Notes under the pieces: model-generated | What the model was told of the DNA's origin: nothing | Seen by the model: only the letters and a program-made list of their open reading frames with translations | Databases searched by the model: none | Made by a program: the position numbers and the translations under genes | Shown here: piece after piece, positions 37,837 to 49,997 of the stretch | Position numbering within the stretch: position 1 is the stretch's first letter | Layout of the letters: each line of letters begins with the position of its first letter | From: Ailanthus altissimus | Lineage: Eukaryota > Streptophyta > Magnoliopsida > Sapindales > Simaroubaceae | NCBI GenBank assembly: GCA_946807835.1 | Contig: OX327706.1 | Span: 25,595,001-25,659,000, forward strand | Length of the DNA: 64,000 nt | Direction: 5' to 3'

Positions 37837-40800
37837 ATGCAGGCCATCCGACTCCATAATATTAATACTCTTCCCACAAGATTTCTTTCGCCGTTAACAA
37901 TCTCTCCGTTGCATAAAGTTTCACTGCCACCAGCTAAAACACCAAAAGCAGTAACCATTTCCACACCCGACAACAACAATCTTTTGACCCTTGATGATGA
38001 TGATGATACTACAGCTGCGTACTGGGACTATCAATTTTTATTTATGTCGCAAAGATCGGAAACGACAGAACCCATCACTCTGCGCGTCGTCGACGGTGCA
38101 ATCCCGCCGGACTTTCCTTCCGGCACCTACTATTTAACCGGGCCGGGGTTGTTTACCGACGACCATGGCTCGACGGTGCACCCGTTGGACGGCCATGGCT
38201 ATCTCAGGGCCTTTGATATTGACGGGGTCAATGGAGAGGTGAAATTCATGGCTAAGTACGTAAAAACAGAGGCGCAGGCAGAGGAGCATGATCCCCAGAC
38301 TGACACGTGGCGGTTTACACACCGGGGTCCATTTTCAGTGTTGAAAGGAGGGAAGAAATTCGGTAACACAAAGGTGATGAAGAATGTGGCTAATACCAGT
38401 GTTTTGAAGTGGGGTAGCAAGTTGCTGTGCTTGTGGGAAGGTGGAGACCCTTATGAGATTGAATCCGGGACGTTGATTACGATCGGGAGTTTTCAAGTGA
38501 TCGGTGGACCCGAATCTCTCCCGGACGGCAGGAAGAAGAATGAGGTCGTATGGGATGTAGCCACGAAGATGTTGAAGCCTGTTTTACATGGTATGTTTTT
38601 ATATTTTGTCGATTAAATCTTAGATTTCATAGATTAATTAATGAAAATAGATACATAAATTAATGTCTATGCGTTTGACAGGGGTGTTTAAAATGCCTCC
38701 AAAGCGGTTGTTGTCTCACTACAAGCTTGACGCTCGAAGGAACAGACTTCTTACCCTGTCATGCAATGCAGAGGATATGCTGTTGCCGCGCAGTAATTTT
38801 ACATTTCACGGTAAGAGAATAGAGTTTTTTGGTTTTTCAGAAACGTGACTAGTTAGAGATATCATGCGCTTAATCATGTGCATGTTCTTTGTCGAGGGGA
38901 AATTAGATTTATCACTAATATCTTGTTGATATTAATTTTTCGTTCTAATATTTTTTTATTGTTAAAATACTCCTTTGTTTGTTAATTTTATTTTTTGTTA
39001 CAAAAGCGTTTAATTACAAACAAAATATAAGGGTAAAAAATAAAAATACGATTAAATTAATAATATACAATTAATTTACGTAATTCAATAAAAACTTATT
39101 TTCATAATAGATTTTACCCTTTTTATTAACTTTCTAAATATTACAAGAAAAACAGAATAAAGAGCTTTTAAAGAAATTTATTTGGTGTTTCTTTGTTCGT
39201 ACAAAAATAATAAACACTCAACTATGATTTCACTATAATGTACACAAGTACTTAATATATACTTAATTCTTTAATCTCTATTAGAGTCTTTATTTAATAC
39301 TTAATTTAATTTAAATAGATTTATAAAATTTATATAGTGTTTACAAAGTCCAAACAAATCAAAATCTAATTTGAGTAAAAGACCAAAATTTCTTTAAAGA
39401 AGTCAAATTTGAAGTAAAAAAAAAATTGAAATAGGGGATGGATGCGATGTATTCTCTTTCGACCCTCATCATTTTAATGAGTTTGTTTTGGATGTTGCCT
39501 CATAATTTGTATTACCCGAACACCTCTCATTGGGTCACATTTGGCCATCCCTTTAAGCACATAGAACCCCTTCCTTATGCCTCTCACCTACCATCTTTTT
39601 ACTATCCTCAGTTTTCCTTTTTTTTTTTCAATGTAATTGAATACACCTCTTAATCTAGCTTCCTTTGGGATATCAAATTCCTCCTAAGTTTTAGAACATG
39701 CATTATGCCTTGTAAGTCCTTAAGTTTCCCACTTTACATCCTTAGTCTTATGTCCTAAACCCCTACGACTTCACAAGTTATGTCATTCCTCATTAGTATT
39801 TTACTTTTAATGGTTTTATAGTTGGTGAATAATGATTTGTTATGACACATATGGATACTACACCTAGAATCTAATATTTATTTACCAGCATATTTTTCCT
39901 CATAGGCTATCAAGGAGTCTATAACTTCGATGTCATTCTCACGACTTACTATTGTAGTGTCTCCATCCATTCCTTTTACTTTAGGATGATCCCTCACAAA
40001 GTGTCATTCTTTATTATATAAAAAATACTTCTTGAATCTCCTTTGAGGTTGGTTATTCTTCTTTCCTTTTGTAGCCAAATCCGTTGCATAGTCGGATTTA
40101 GATCTCTTCGTCAATTTTTTTGAATTCAATAATGCCTTAAAATAATTTATTATAATAGTCTCACTACCATACATGAGCCTATCCATAAAATAATTTTGAT
40201 GGTAACGAACTTAACATGATGATGGGCTTGTCTTCGTCCTCAATATTAACGTTTAGGGTCTCAATGTCTATGATGACCTTATTGAATACGTCAATACAAT
40301 CTCTTATTAAAGACTCTTAGACATAGACAATTGGTACAATTTCTTATTCATATACAAATAATTTGCTTAGGATTTCATCATGTATAAGCGTTAAGCTTTT
40401 TTCATAGATCCAATGTCATCTTCTCTACATTCTCTTCCCTTAATATTTTGTCACTCAATGCTAACACTATAGTGCTGTAGGCTCTCTTTTGAATGGTATC
40501 CCAATCAATCTCTCTATGTTTCATAGGTTTCTTTTCTTTACTAGTAGTTGCTCAGGCTCCCTTTAAGGTTAAGTCTAACTCTTTCTCACTAGTAGAGTCA
40601 TAATATTTACATTTCATAGATTGAATTCATTTATCTCATTGAACTTCTTTATATCTTACTTGACACTTGTCATAGTTTAATATACCACTTAAGTGTATTA
40701 CTTAATCTTGGCTCCAATACCATTTTATTAAGGAAAAAATAGGTTTAGCACTAATATCTTATAGAGATTAGCATTTCGCCCTAATACCCGTTTATTGTGG

Positions 40801-42844
40801 AAGCACTCAATCACAAATAAATATAAGGGCAAAAAGTAAGAACAAGATCAAATATAAAACACACACAATCAATTTACATGGTTCGAAAAAATTTTTATGT
40901 CCACGATGAATTAAAGAATCTTAACCTCTTTTATTAATTCTTTAGAGATTACAAAAATAAATAAATATATAAAAAAAGTCTCAAAAGAATCTATTTAGTG
41001 TTTTTTTGTTTATACAAGAACAATAAACACCCAATTATGGTTTCACCTATTGTCTCTTTTTAATGTTTGATTTAATCTTAAAAAGTTTATAAGGGTTTAT
41101 ATAGTGTTTACAAAGTTCTTAAAAATTATAAACCCAATTTGAGTAAGAGTCCGTGTGTGTCGGAGTCTGGCACTACTGCGCTTAATAGTCAGCATTGCAG
41201 CGCTCGCACCTGAAACTTGTCTCTTCCTGTTTTCTCACCCCTCCTTACTTCTAACTACCTGCTTTGTTCCTTCCCTTGTACAACTTTCGTGTACTAAATT
41301 TTTTAATAATATTTATTTTTATTTATATTTATACATTATTGTTGAATCATCAACTCTAACATTTTTTATTGCTTTTTTTTTAAAAAAAAAAATAGAATCT
41401 ATACTATACAGCATATACAAGACACCTAGTAATTAATCTATTAATGTTTGCAGAATTTGACCCGAATTTCAAGTTGTTGCAAAAGCGAGAATTCAACATT
41501 CCCGATCACTTGATGATCCATGACTGGGCTTTCACTGATACTCATTACATATTATTCGCCAACCGCATCAAGCTTGATCTCCTCGGTAACGAGTTACAGA
41601 ACACTACTGTATTTCTATTCAAGCAATTACATGGTTTAGTATATTTATTCATTTATAGCTATGACGCATGCATGGTTAAGCGCAGGATCTGTGACGGCAG
41701 TTTTTGGATTATCTCCAATGATATCAGCATTGTCAGTGAACCCCAGCAAGCCCACGTCTCCCATTTACTTGCTTCCACGATCCCAAAACGGATCTAATAT
41801 TGGATTTCGAGATTGGAATGTGCCTGTGGAAGCTCCTTCGCAGATGTGGCTACTCCATGTTGGTAATGCTTTTGAAGTTCGTGATGTTGATGGGAATTCA
41901 GAGATTCAAATACATGCTTGCTCTTGTTCCTATCAGTGGTTTAATTTCCAAAACCTATTCGGTAAGTCAATTTAGTGATAGACAGCAGCTATCAATTCTC
42001 TGCTTTCTGCAACATTACATAAATTCTTGAAAACTTTGTTGTTGACTTGACAGGATACGATTGGCAAAGTGGTAGACTAGACCCTTCAATCATGAATGTA
42101 AAAGAGCGTGAACATGAGTTGTTGCCCCATCTTGTTCAGGTAATAATATAAGTCCTTACATCTATTTGCTTTAACGACGATCACTAGACATTTGCAGAGA
42201 ATGCATATTGTTCACAAATTGATAACCACCATTTTCTTGTTTGCAATTGCATTACTAAATTCTGTTTATTTGCTACGGTGTTAAATAATATACCCGTGCG
42301 ACACAGGTTTCTATCAGCTTAGATACCAATGGCAACTGCCAAAAATGTAGTGTGGAGCCTTTGAATCAATGGAATAAGCCATCAGATTTTCCGATCATCA
42401 ACCCAACATTTTCTGGCAACAAAAATACATGCATTTATGCAGCGACATCTTCAGGATCGCGCAAAACTTTGCCGCATTTCCCATTCGACACGGTGGTGAA
42501 GCTAAATGTATTAACAAAATCTGCTCGTACATGGTCTGTTGGAGCTCGAAAATTTATTGGTGAGCCTATCTTTGTCCCCAAAGGAGTTGAAGAAGATGAT
42601 GGTTACCTTCTTGTTACTGAGGTAACAAATCAAGTTATCAGTTACCACTTTAAAGCCCTTTTGTTAGATTCAATTATTAAAATATCTAATTGTTTTGCAG
42701 TATGCAGTTTCTGTACAGAGGTGCTTTCTTGTTGTTTTGAACCCCAAGAGGATTGGAGAAGCTGATGCACTCGTAGCAAGACTTGAAGTCCCAAGACATT
42801 TCAATTTCCCTCTTGGTTTTCATGGTTTTTGGGCCAAGAGCTAA
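37837..42844 (+). CDS. CCD7: Carotenoid cleavage dioxygenase 7 (MAX3), strigolactone biosynthesis
   Basis: Plastid non-haem iron dioxygenase that cleaves 9-cis-beta-carotene at the 9',10' bond to give the substrate of CCD8. Exons: 37837-38590, 38682-38810, 41454-41585, 41686-41961, 42054-42139, 42307-42621 and 42701-42844. All GT-AG junctions keep phase, giving about 611 residues, the usual CCD7 length. Diagnostic blocks are YWDYQFLFMSQRSET, GTYYLTGPGLFTDDHGST, HPLDGHGYLRAFDID, TWRFTHRGPFSVLKGGKKFG, CNAEDMLLPRSNFTF, MIHDWAFTDTHYILFANR, DWNVPVEAPSQMW, SVEPLNQWNKPSDFPIINP, PHFPFDTVVK and the C-terminal GFHGFWAKS. The iron-ligand histidine regions (IHDW, GFHG) are intact. The Ser/Pro-rich N terminus fits a transit peptide. 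Intron 2 (2.64 kb) holds a Copia element in antisense. An upstream in-frame ATG at 37807 is possible. The gene should be functional if intron 2 splices. Confidence 0.96.
38893..41150 (-). mobile_element. Deleted Ty1/Copia retrotransposon inside CCD7 intron 2
   Basis: Two direct repeats of about 0.4-0.5 kb, near 38893-39400 and 40730-41150, share CACTAATATCTTRT, TATAAGGGYAAAAA, TAATAAACAC.CAA and TATAGTGTTTACAAAGT. The right repeat has TTTACATGGTTCG followed by TGTCCACGATG, a motif common in plant Copia LTRs. On the minus strand, next to the right repeat, TGGTATTGGAGCC (40722-40710) is a Met-tRNA-type primer-binding site. The interior of only about 1.3 kb contains gag remains and stops just inside the protease region. 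Integrase, reverse transcriptase and RNase H are absent. Exact ends and target duplication are not resolved. Confidence 0.8.
39660..40700 (-). pseudogene. Copia gag-protease remnant
   Basis: Minus-strand sequence reads DRLMYGSETIIINYFKALL, matching the end of the Copia gag domain (usually LLYGKETLTLEDV..ALL). A basic stretch follows, then a decayed zinc knuckle and ILDSRCSIHMC near 39840-39875, the start of the Copia protease where the catalytic motif DSG is changed to DSR. Multiple stops occur. It is dead and antisense to CCD7. Confidence 0.75.
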
Positions 42845-44255
42845 TAATTTTATGCCTCATGCAAATATAAAGTTAAGTCGGCTTCTGTTAAAGGTCACTA
42901 CTTTACTGCAATGCAGTTATTTTTGAACGCTGGATTTAGCTTTTGGACACAATATAATTAAGTATTGAAAGGCTCGGTTCCTTTTACAGTGAATTTTTTT
43001 TTTTGTTGTGGCTTTAAAGCCACAAATGTTGTAGTTTTTTAACTTTTAAAGTCACAACTGTTGCAAAGAGGAAGTATTAGCTGTGGAATGAAAGAAGTGG
43101 GTTTTTTGTAAGCACTTAATTTTGAAGTGAAAGTTATTTTTACCAAACACTTCAACTATTGTGCTGCCAAATAGACTCTCAAAGAAATTGAAGATGTGCA
43201 TATTTACAGCTACAATATATAACACTTGTGAATTGTCATATATTGAGGGACTTTTATGCTTCCGATTGCAGTGAATCTGGTCCTTGTTTTTGTAGATAAC
43301 ATGCTTAATCCATATTGCATTTAATTCTGAGAAGCACAACCTGGTGAACCAGCCATGATGATCATACTTAATCCAAATTTTTTTTAATCAATCTAGTTTG
43401 AAAATTGCTCTAAAGAAGAGACTACTAATGCACAAATCAAATCAACATCACATAATGTCTGATAGAGTGTTGATGTAACATTTGCAAAGAGAATTAGCCA
43501 GACTGGAGAATGTATTGAGAACTTCAAGAGTCAAGACCAAACCATTGTGTATGCCCTCTAATCCCAAAAACAAAAGGATAATAATAATAAATAAATAAAT
43601 GGAGTCCCCCCTGATTTTGTTTCGCGGTTGTACAATTGTTACAAAATTACTGTTTGACTGACAGGAAATTGGACAGTTCGCTAACAATTATAAAATACAA
43701 CTTTGTTTCCTAAGGTATATGTTTCTGCATGCGTTTTCTTCTTCAAATATATAGTTTTGCCTCTTATGTTAAGTAGTTTCGTGGCGTCAGTTTCTATCCG
43801 TTAATATCGAGCTGCAAACAAATTCCTTGGAGTTGATATTAGTTTCATATTACCTTATTTGCTGTTTATCCGTTAAATTCTGTTGTTATATGCACTATGC
43901 AGTACCTATTGGTTATGTGAAGAGTTGCTGGAAAGCAGCATGGTGTCTTACACATAACTGGGAGCTGCTATTGTTTGACCACTTTTATGGGATATATTTG
44001 TTAAACAGGTTCAGATTGGAACTTTTATGTGTCATATTGCATGATTTAACTTATCAATTATGCTTTGCTGTTTCCCACTGTAGAAATTATCAAATTATCA
44101 TAGAAGTAAACATATTATTAGCCCAGTTATATCCAACGAAACATCGCACATCCTGAAAATGGGCAACAAAAACACAAGACCAACATAGGCTACATAGAAT
44201 TATGCTTTCATGAGGAGCCATATTTAGACGTAATTTTCCAGAAAACTAAAGGTTA
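42845..44255. other. Downstream of CCD7; no gene seen
   Basis: The first few hundred bases are probably CCD7 3' UTR. The rest is AT-rich with short random frames only. Confidence 0.5.
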
Positions 44256-44272
44256 TCTGAAAGGGAAACATT

Positions 44273-44381
44273 GAACAGAAATTGAAGTGGCCAAATGGTT
44301 AACCCCTGATGCTTACACTTTTAGGTCGTAGGTTTGAGTCACCCCACCCTCTTCCCTTGGTTGTAATATAAAGCTAAAAAA
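44273..44381 (+). mobile_element. tRNA-derived SINE, about 109 bp
   Basis: Contains an A-box-like GTGGCCAAATGGTTAA (about 44288) and a B-box-like GGTTTGAGTC (about 44331), the internal RNA polymerase III promoter of tRNA-derived SINEs, and ends in an A-rich tail. It is flanked by an 18-bp target-site duplication with one mismatch: ATCTGAAAGGGAAACATT at 44255-44272 and ATCTGAAAGAGAAACATT at 44382-44399. The body is short compared with many plant SINEs. Confidence 0.82.
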
Positions 44382-44676
44382 ATCTGAAAGAGAAACATTA
44401 CTGGAGGTGTTTGGAAAGTTGAAATTGTGCCTTTGCCCTTGGTGGATATCGTTTTTAACTGACCAAAATCAGCACTGTCATCTCTTACAATTGATACACC
44501 TTAATATCTTTCCTGGTCATAATATATACGATTGTTAAAGAGGTGTGCTCACGGCTGAGTCTATAAGAAAAAGGAGGTTAGGGTGCTATTTTTTTCAGTT
44601 TGTATTTGTTTGCCAATTGTCATCAGCGTTTACTCTTTTCGATTGCTCTTCTATTGCATATTTTTTGTTGTATTAT

Positions 44677-47313
44677 TGTAATAACCACTTATTCACAATG
44701 AAAAAGAATAAATATTTATACATATATAATATTTATATTTTATTTGTATATAGGTGATACTTAATTTATGTATTGTTATTAATATTGTTTGTATAGATTA
44801 AGAACCTACTATTAAAATTGGATTTATTTGCAAGACTTCAAATTTATTTTAATAACCAAATTGTAATATTTTGAAAGTTTTAGGGGTTAATTCGTAAATG
44901 CTAAAAATTAACCTCTTAGTATAAAAATACACATTTTAAATCATAATTCACTTATTTTTAGTCGAGCTACCTCTTTTAGAGTGAGAAGGGAGAGAAAGAG
45001 AGGGGAGAGAAAGAGAAGAGGAAGAAGAAAAAGAAGAAAATTAAAATTTTAAGCTTTAAGAAGTATATTATAACTCTTTCTCAATTTATTGGTGTTAATT
45101 AAGTTAATTTCTTTAAGTTTTTATTTCTATAAATATGTACAATTGAGGACTTGATGTGAATTTTGTAAGATATATTGAGAATTGATGATGATTATATAGA
45201 TAACTTGATAAATCATGATGAATTTACAGAATTTCTATTTGATAGTCTCTTAATCTGAGAATTTTATAAATTATTGTACTTCAATTCTAGTTTTAAATTT
45301 TGAGAATATGAAATTGGACATGTCTAAAATCATTTGAGAATTTGAATCGATTGAAAATTTTAAAAATTAAATTTTTAGTAAATTTACAAAGATGACCCTG
45401 AAATTTTAAAAATTTCCTGTGTTAACTGTATACTGAAGTGGTGAATAATTTTTGATTCGCTATATGATCTTCAAAAATTAAGAATTTCTGGAATATGATA
45501 AATTTATATGTCTAATATGATATTCTCAGAATTTAGATCAATGTGGTTAATTTTTTATGATTTTCTAAAATGTATCAGCTCATTGCAGTATTTGATTAAC
45601 AGATTTTTAAAGTTATAAAATAAAATAGTTTAAAAATATTTTTGGCTGGGATTTTGAAGTGAAACATTTATCATGGATTGAGATATGTGTCAAGAGTAAT
45701 TCTGTGGTAGTTTTATAACTTTTGAGTTAGTATATGATTTTATAAAATTGGGAGACTGAATACTGTTCAGTAAATATCTTGATCCTGTCAGGATAATAGT
45801 TTGGATTTGATGGTGTTTATGAAATGGATTGTGCATGAATTATGGTATAATATTTATATATAAGAAAGATATATGAGTAAAAAATGATATATTTTAATTT
45901 TGGAGTAATTTGACATCACTTTATGTATAAGAAAATTTTATTAAGTGTAAGTGTTTAGAATGACAGATTCTGAGAAATCAAGTCATTAGACCAATTTGAT
46001 GTATTAAGTGAAATATGTGTAATTTTGTAAGCTATTTAAAGTGTGTTGTGTGAATGGTGAGGCTTATGAAAGAATTAATCTCCATTGATAGGTTAAGGAG
46101 AATTAAGCCTTGTAACCGAAAGTGTTAAGAGGTAAGTATACAAGACTTTTATTGAAATCACAATAAATATAGTAATTGTTTATGTATGATTTTGTAAATG
46201 TGTTTAGAAATATATTTATGTTATGCTAAAGTATATTTGATATGAAATGTGAAAGACATATGTTTATGAATGTGAGCATAGACATTGAGCATGGACATAC
46301 ATGTGTTTATGAAAATGAGCTTTCAAAATGAAATGTATTTAACAAAGAACGTTTTTTAAGTTAAAAATGTCCATGAAATACGTTTTGTGTTTTAAGGATG
46401 CTTGAACTCACTATTTACTTAGTAGACACCTTATGTGATTTGTGGAGCCTTTATGTGTGGTCTTTGCTTCAGGATTGGTATATGTTATGTATTCCGTATG
46501 TAGGGAGAATCCTATTGGTACCTAAAGAAAAAGTGAGTCATCACATTCATGTGGTGGCGTATTAGTGCATGTGAGAGGACTCACCGATGATAAGGGTGAG
46601 GGTTTGGGCTCTTACCTTCGAGCATGAGCGTTATATATGTATAATTTAAACCTCACTTGTGTTATTCCTCTCATACAGTATGTCATCGACATGTGACATT
46701 TGACTCATTATGTGATATGTGATATGTGATATGGAAGTCCTATTAAGTAGTAGTTGAGTGATGATATTCTTATTATATATTTTGAAGAATGTGTAAGCGC
46801 TTATTTGATGTGTAATTTGATAAGATTATGATTCTAATTTATCACGGCATATCATACATATGCATTGTGTATATATATATAGGTATTTATAATTTAATAT
46901 ATGAAAAACTAGTATACTTACTTAGTTTTATACTCATTATAATTTATAGTGATTTCAGGTAAATAAGGTACATGTGTACTTAGCAGATTTGGCAAGACTT
47001 TTGCTGTCCCTTGGGTTTCCTAAGTTGTTAGGTTGCTGAGTGTTTCATTTGTGGATACGTAGTTTAAGATATTTAATTTGTCCCTATTGAATAAATACTT
47101 ATATATTATTTTATTAGATGTAGTTGTATTTAATTTATGTTTTATCAAGTATGATTATACGTTAATTTTTGTGATGAACTTACTAACAACTTACTAAAAA
47201 TTCTTATGTAGAATACAAGTTCAAAATTTTATATAATATTAATTATGAGTGCATATTATTAAATAAGTGTAAATTATGTCATATTTTAAATTTTTTAGAT
47301 TTGAAGCGTGACA
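44677..47313 (+). mobile_element. Solo LTR of a Ty3/Gypsy-type retrotransposon, 2.64 kb
   Basis: Begins TGTAATAACC and ends GAAGCGTGACA, with the TG...CA termini and the TGTAAT/GTGACA ends common in plant Gypsy LTRs. It is flanked by the 5-bp direct repeat ATTAT at 44672-44676 and 47314-47318. There is no primer-binding site or internal coding sequence, so this is one LTR left by recombination between the two LTRs of a full element. A purine-rich AGAG block at about 44983-45040 resembles the one in the element at the end of the window. Confidence 0.82.
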
Positions 47314-47649
47314 ATTATAACCGATCCTAAAATTATAAAGATAGAATGCACTGTGATGTTATTAATATCCCTTAAGCTTTTTGGAACTTGCACCAATTTG
47401 TGAAAATCATTATATTTTGCTTCATTTGCACCAGGACTTAATCTATTTCACTATTTTCCATTTGCTTTAACATAAGACTCCCAAAGGGCTGGTTTATTTG
47501 TGGGTATTTCTTTCTAACATGTCAAAGTACTTGTGGATGCTGCATATGCATATCCTTTTGTTTCTCGTTCTAACATTCTAGCAAATGATAAGAGGAAAAG
47601 AAAATTAAATTGTGGAAATCACTCTCATAGTTTGTGTCTTTTGCTCATA

Positions 47650-49420
47650 TATGTAGGGACTTGGAGGCAATAGAATCTTGTTGACATGCCATTTCCAATT
47701 TACCATAACCTCAATGCAAAGGTGAGTTACTTTACATGTTTACTGTATTTTTACCTTTCTGGATGTAAATTATATATAAGTATTTGACCTTGGCATGACA
47801 TACATGCTCTAAACATTTTAGTGTATTGAGCATTGTGATAAGCTAGCACTCTGTGGACTTGATCCTGCTAGTCTTCATTGTGCTGATCCTTTGCAAGATA
47901 ACCCCAAGACAAATCTGATCAACAGTTTGAAGGCCCAGCTTAATTGAACTTTTGTCTTCCTACCACCTGTTATTCCTTAATAAAATGGTAAAGATGCTTA
48001 GTTTAGACTAACATTTTGTTAAAGATGCCTTTTCAATGTACTGATAAAATTGGTAATCCCTTTTGTTCCTCTTTTCCTGTTCACGGTATCTTTTCAACCT
48101 CCGCTCAACTTGTCCAGAAAGACTTAAGACTTATATCTGTCCCAATATCGGGCTGTCAGATTGTGCAACCGACCCAAACTGTGACTGGTTATCCATCTGG
48201 AAAGGATTTGTCTCTTCAAATTTTCAAAATGACATTCCCCTGCTGAATTCATATGCAGAATTATTCTGTCCAGAGGACTGAAAATTCTGTCATCAAGGAA
48301 GCGAGAATCTAATACATCATTATTACTTTCAATTGGTTTAATGAAGAAGAGCACAATTACTTTTATGTGATAATTAATTGACATAGGCGGCAGAATAAGT
48401 AGTACCTGAGTATGATTATATTTTTGTTTTTAAGTAGCGACATACATCATTTTTATTTTTCTGAAGGCATTTACAGTATGTTAGGTGGAATATCTAACTT
48501 CGTGCTCTCAGTTCTTTTTCGCCTTTGAGTACTGAGTTTAATATAATGATGAACTGATATTGGCGCAAGTTTGTCAACCAATGATGAATTTGAAAAAAGT
48601 TTCCCATGTTTAGCCTTGCACGTTGAAACTTGAAAATAGTTTTCCACTTTTCATCAATTTTTTTGTGGCTGCCAAGAATTGGAGAGGCCTCCTTAAGATT
48701 TGGATTAGAGTCATTAAAACCATCTCAAAGGAAATTAATTCGACTGGAATTGCCTGGTATAATGTTTATGATTAAAAAATTAGACAGTTTACAATGCCCA
48801 ACTCTTTATTTCGATTTAATGTTATCTCTGTACAGTTTGACTTTTCATATCTGCCAAAAGCATCTGTGCAATGTTCTGTTGTGTTAATTTATTCATTGAT
48901 TAATTGATTTCTTTTTCTTTACAAGTTCCTAGTTCATTAGAATTTTGAGCTTCTTTCTGCTGTTTGGCAGTGGTTGAATATTCTTCTCCAAAACTTGGGG
49001 GTGGTATAGTTCACTCAAATAAAGTTGTAATAGTTTCGTCAATGCATCTAAAGGCAGGATCATTCATAGTTTTGAGTCAAGAGCTCGAATCTACCTAAGC
49101 CATTCACCAGTAAGTAACCTTGTGTACCATTCCTGAATTTAATCTTTCTAATGTTCAGTGAGCTAATTGTTTTCACTTTCTTCTCTTCTCCTACGTGTAT
49201 TTATGAGATATTTGATTGGTCAGTAATGAATTCTTCTTTTATCTTGCCAAATTTGGTTGCAGGGACAAGTTGCTTTCTTGCTCCTTGTGGATTTGACAAC
49301 TCCATCTGGAATACTTCCCACTGAAAAATTTCTTCTAGAAAATTATTGGCAGAGGACATGAAGGACAAAACTTTTTGCAAAGTTGGCTCGGTTATCCAAG
49401 CATCCTTCTACTGTTCTTGT
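47650..49420 (+). pseudogene. Exon-like remnant of an unidentified gene
   Basis: Several plus-strand pieces look like exons. One runs to AATGCAAAG|GTGAGT (47723). The next starts after TTTTAG (47820) and reads CIEHCDKLALCGLDPASLHC, then ADPLQDNPKTNLINSLKAQL, to a TGA. Further open pieces occur near 48030-48290 (FPVHGIFSTSAQLVQKDLRL), 48690-48760 (LRFGLESLKPSQRKLIRLEL), 48970-49095 (VHSNKVVIVSSMHLKAG) and 49262-49360 (GQVAFLLLVDLTTPSGILPT). Stops and frame changes between them argue for a decayed gene. I do not recognise the protein. It lies downstream of the solo LTR. Confidence 0.45.
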
Positions 49421-49997
49421 AAGTGTTTCAGAAACTTTGATTTTAAGCAGCTATGTTGTGACAAATAGCAATTGAATGGGATAATCTTATGCAAGTTGCT
49501 TATTAGGAATATTTGATCTAACCTTACAAGGATTTCTTTGCAATAAGAAAATCCAGGTGCTAATATGAGGGGTATCTATCCAGGTTTGTAATTCTATCTG
49601 AGTTGGGTATTTTATTCTCACAGAAAGCATCCATTTGATAATAACTACATTAATGCTGTCATTTCTTTTGAAGCCATAACAATTCACCCAGTAATAAGAC
49701 TACTTTCTGTATTTGTATTCTTCTTCCATTGGATTTTCCTCGGATGTGACAATTTCTAGTGATTATATACAGTTTGTCTTCATGGGAAATAACAAAATGC
49801 CAAGTGTGAACAGCGCGCTGATATCTGTATTCAGTCTCTTTTGCTCCAAGAAGCTTATTATTTCCACCTCCAGCTCTCAATATTCCCTTGCCGTTCGCAA
49901 TATTCCAAGCGAACTTCCTTTTGCCACTTTCATTAAGTGAATTTACTGTGTATGCACATGTAAAAGTCAAAAGAGTCGAATTCTATTCAAGTCTGAA

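Noticed and set aside
44283..44345. Intact tRNA gene at the SINE
   Set aside because: A and B boxes are present, but the arms do not pair into a tRNA, and target duplications show that it is a SINE.
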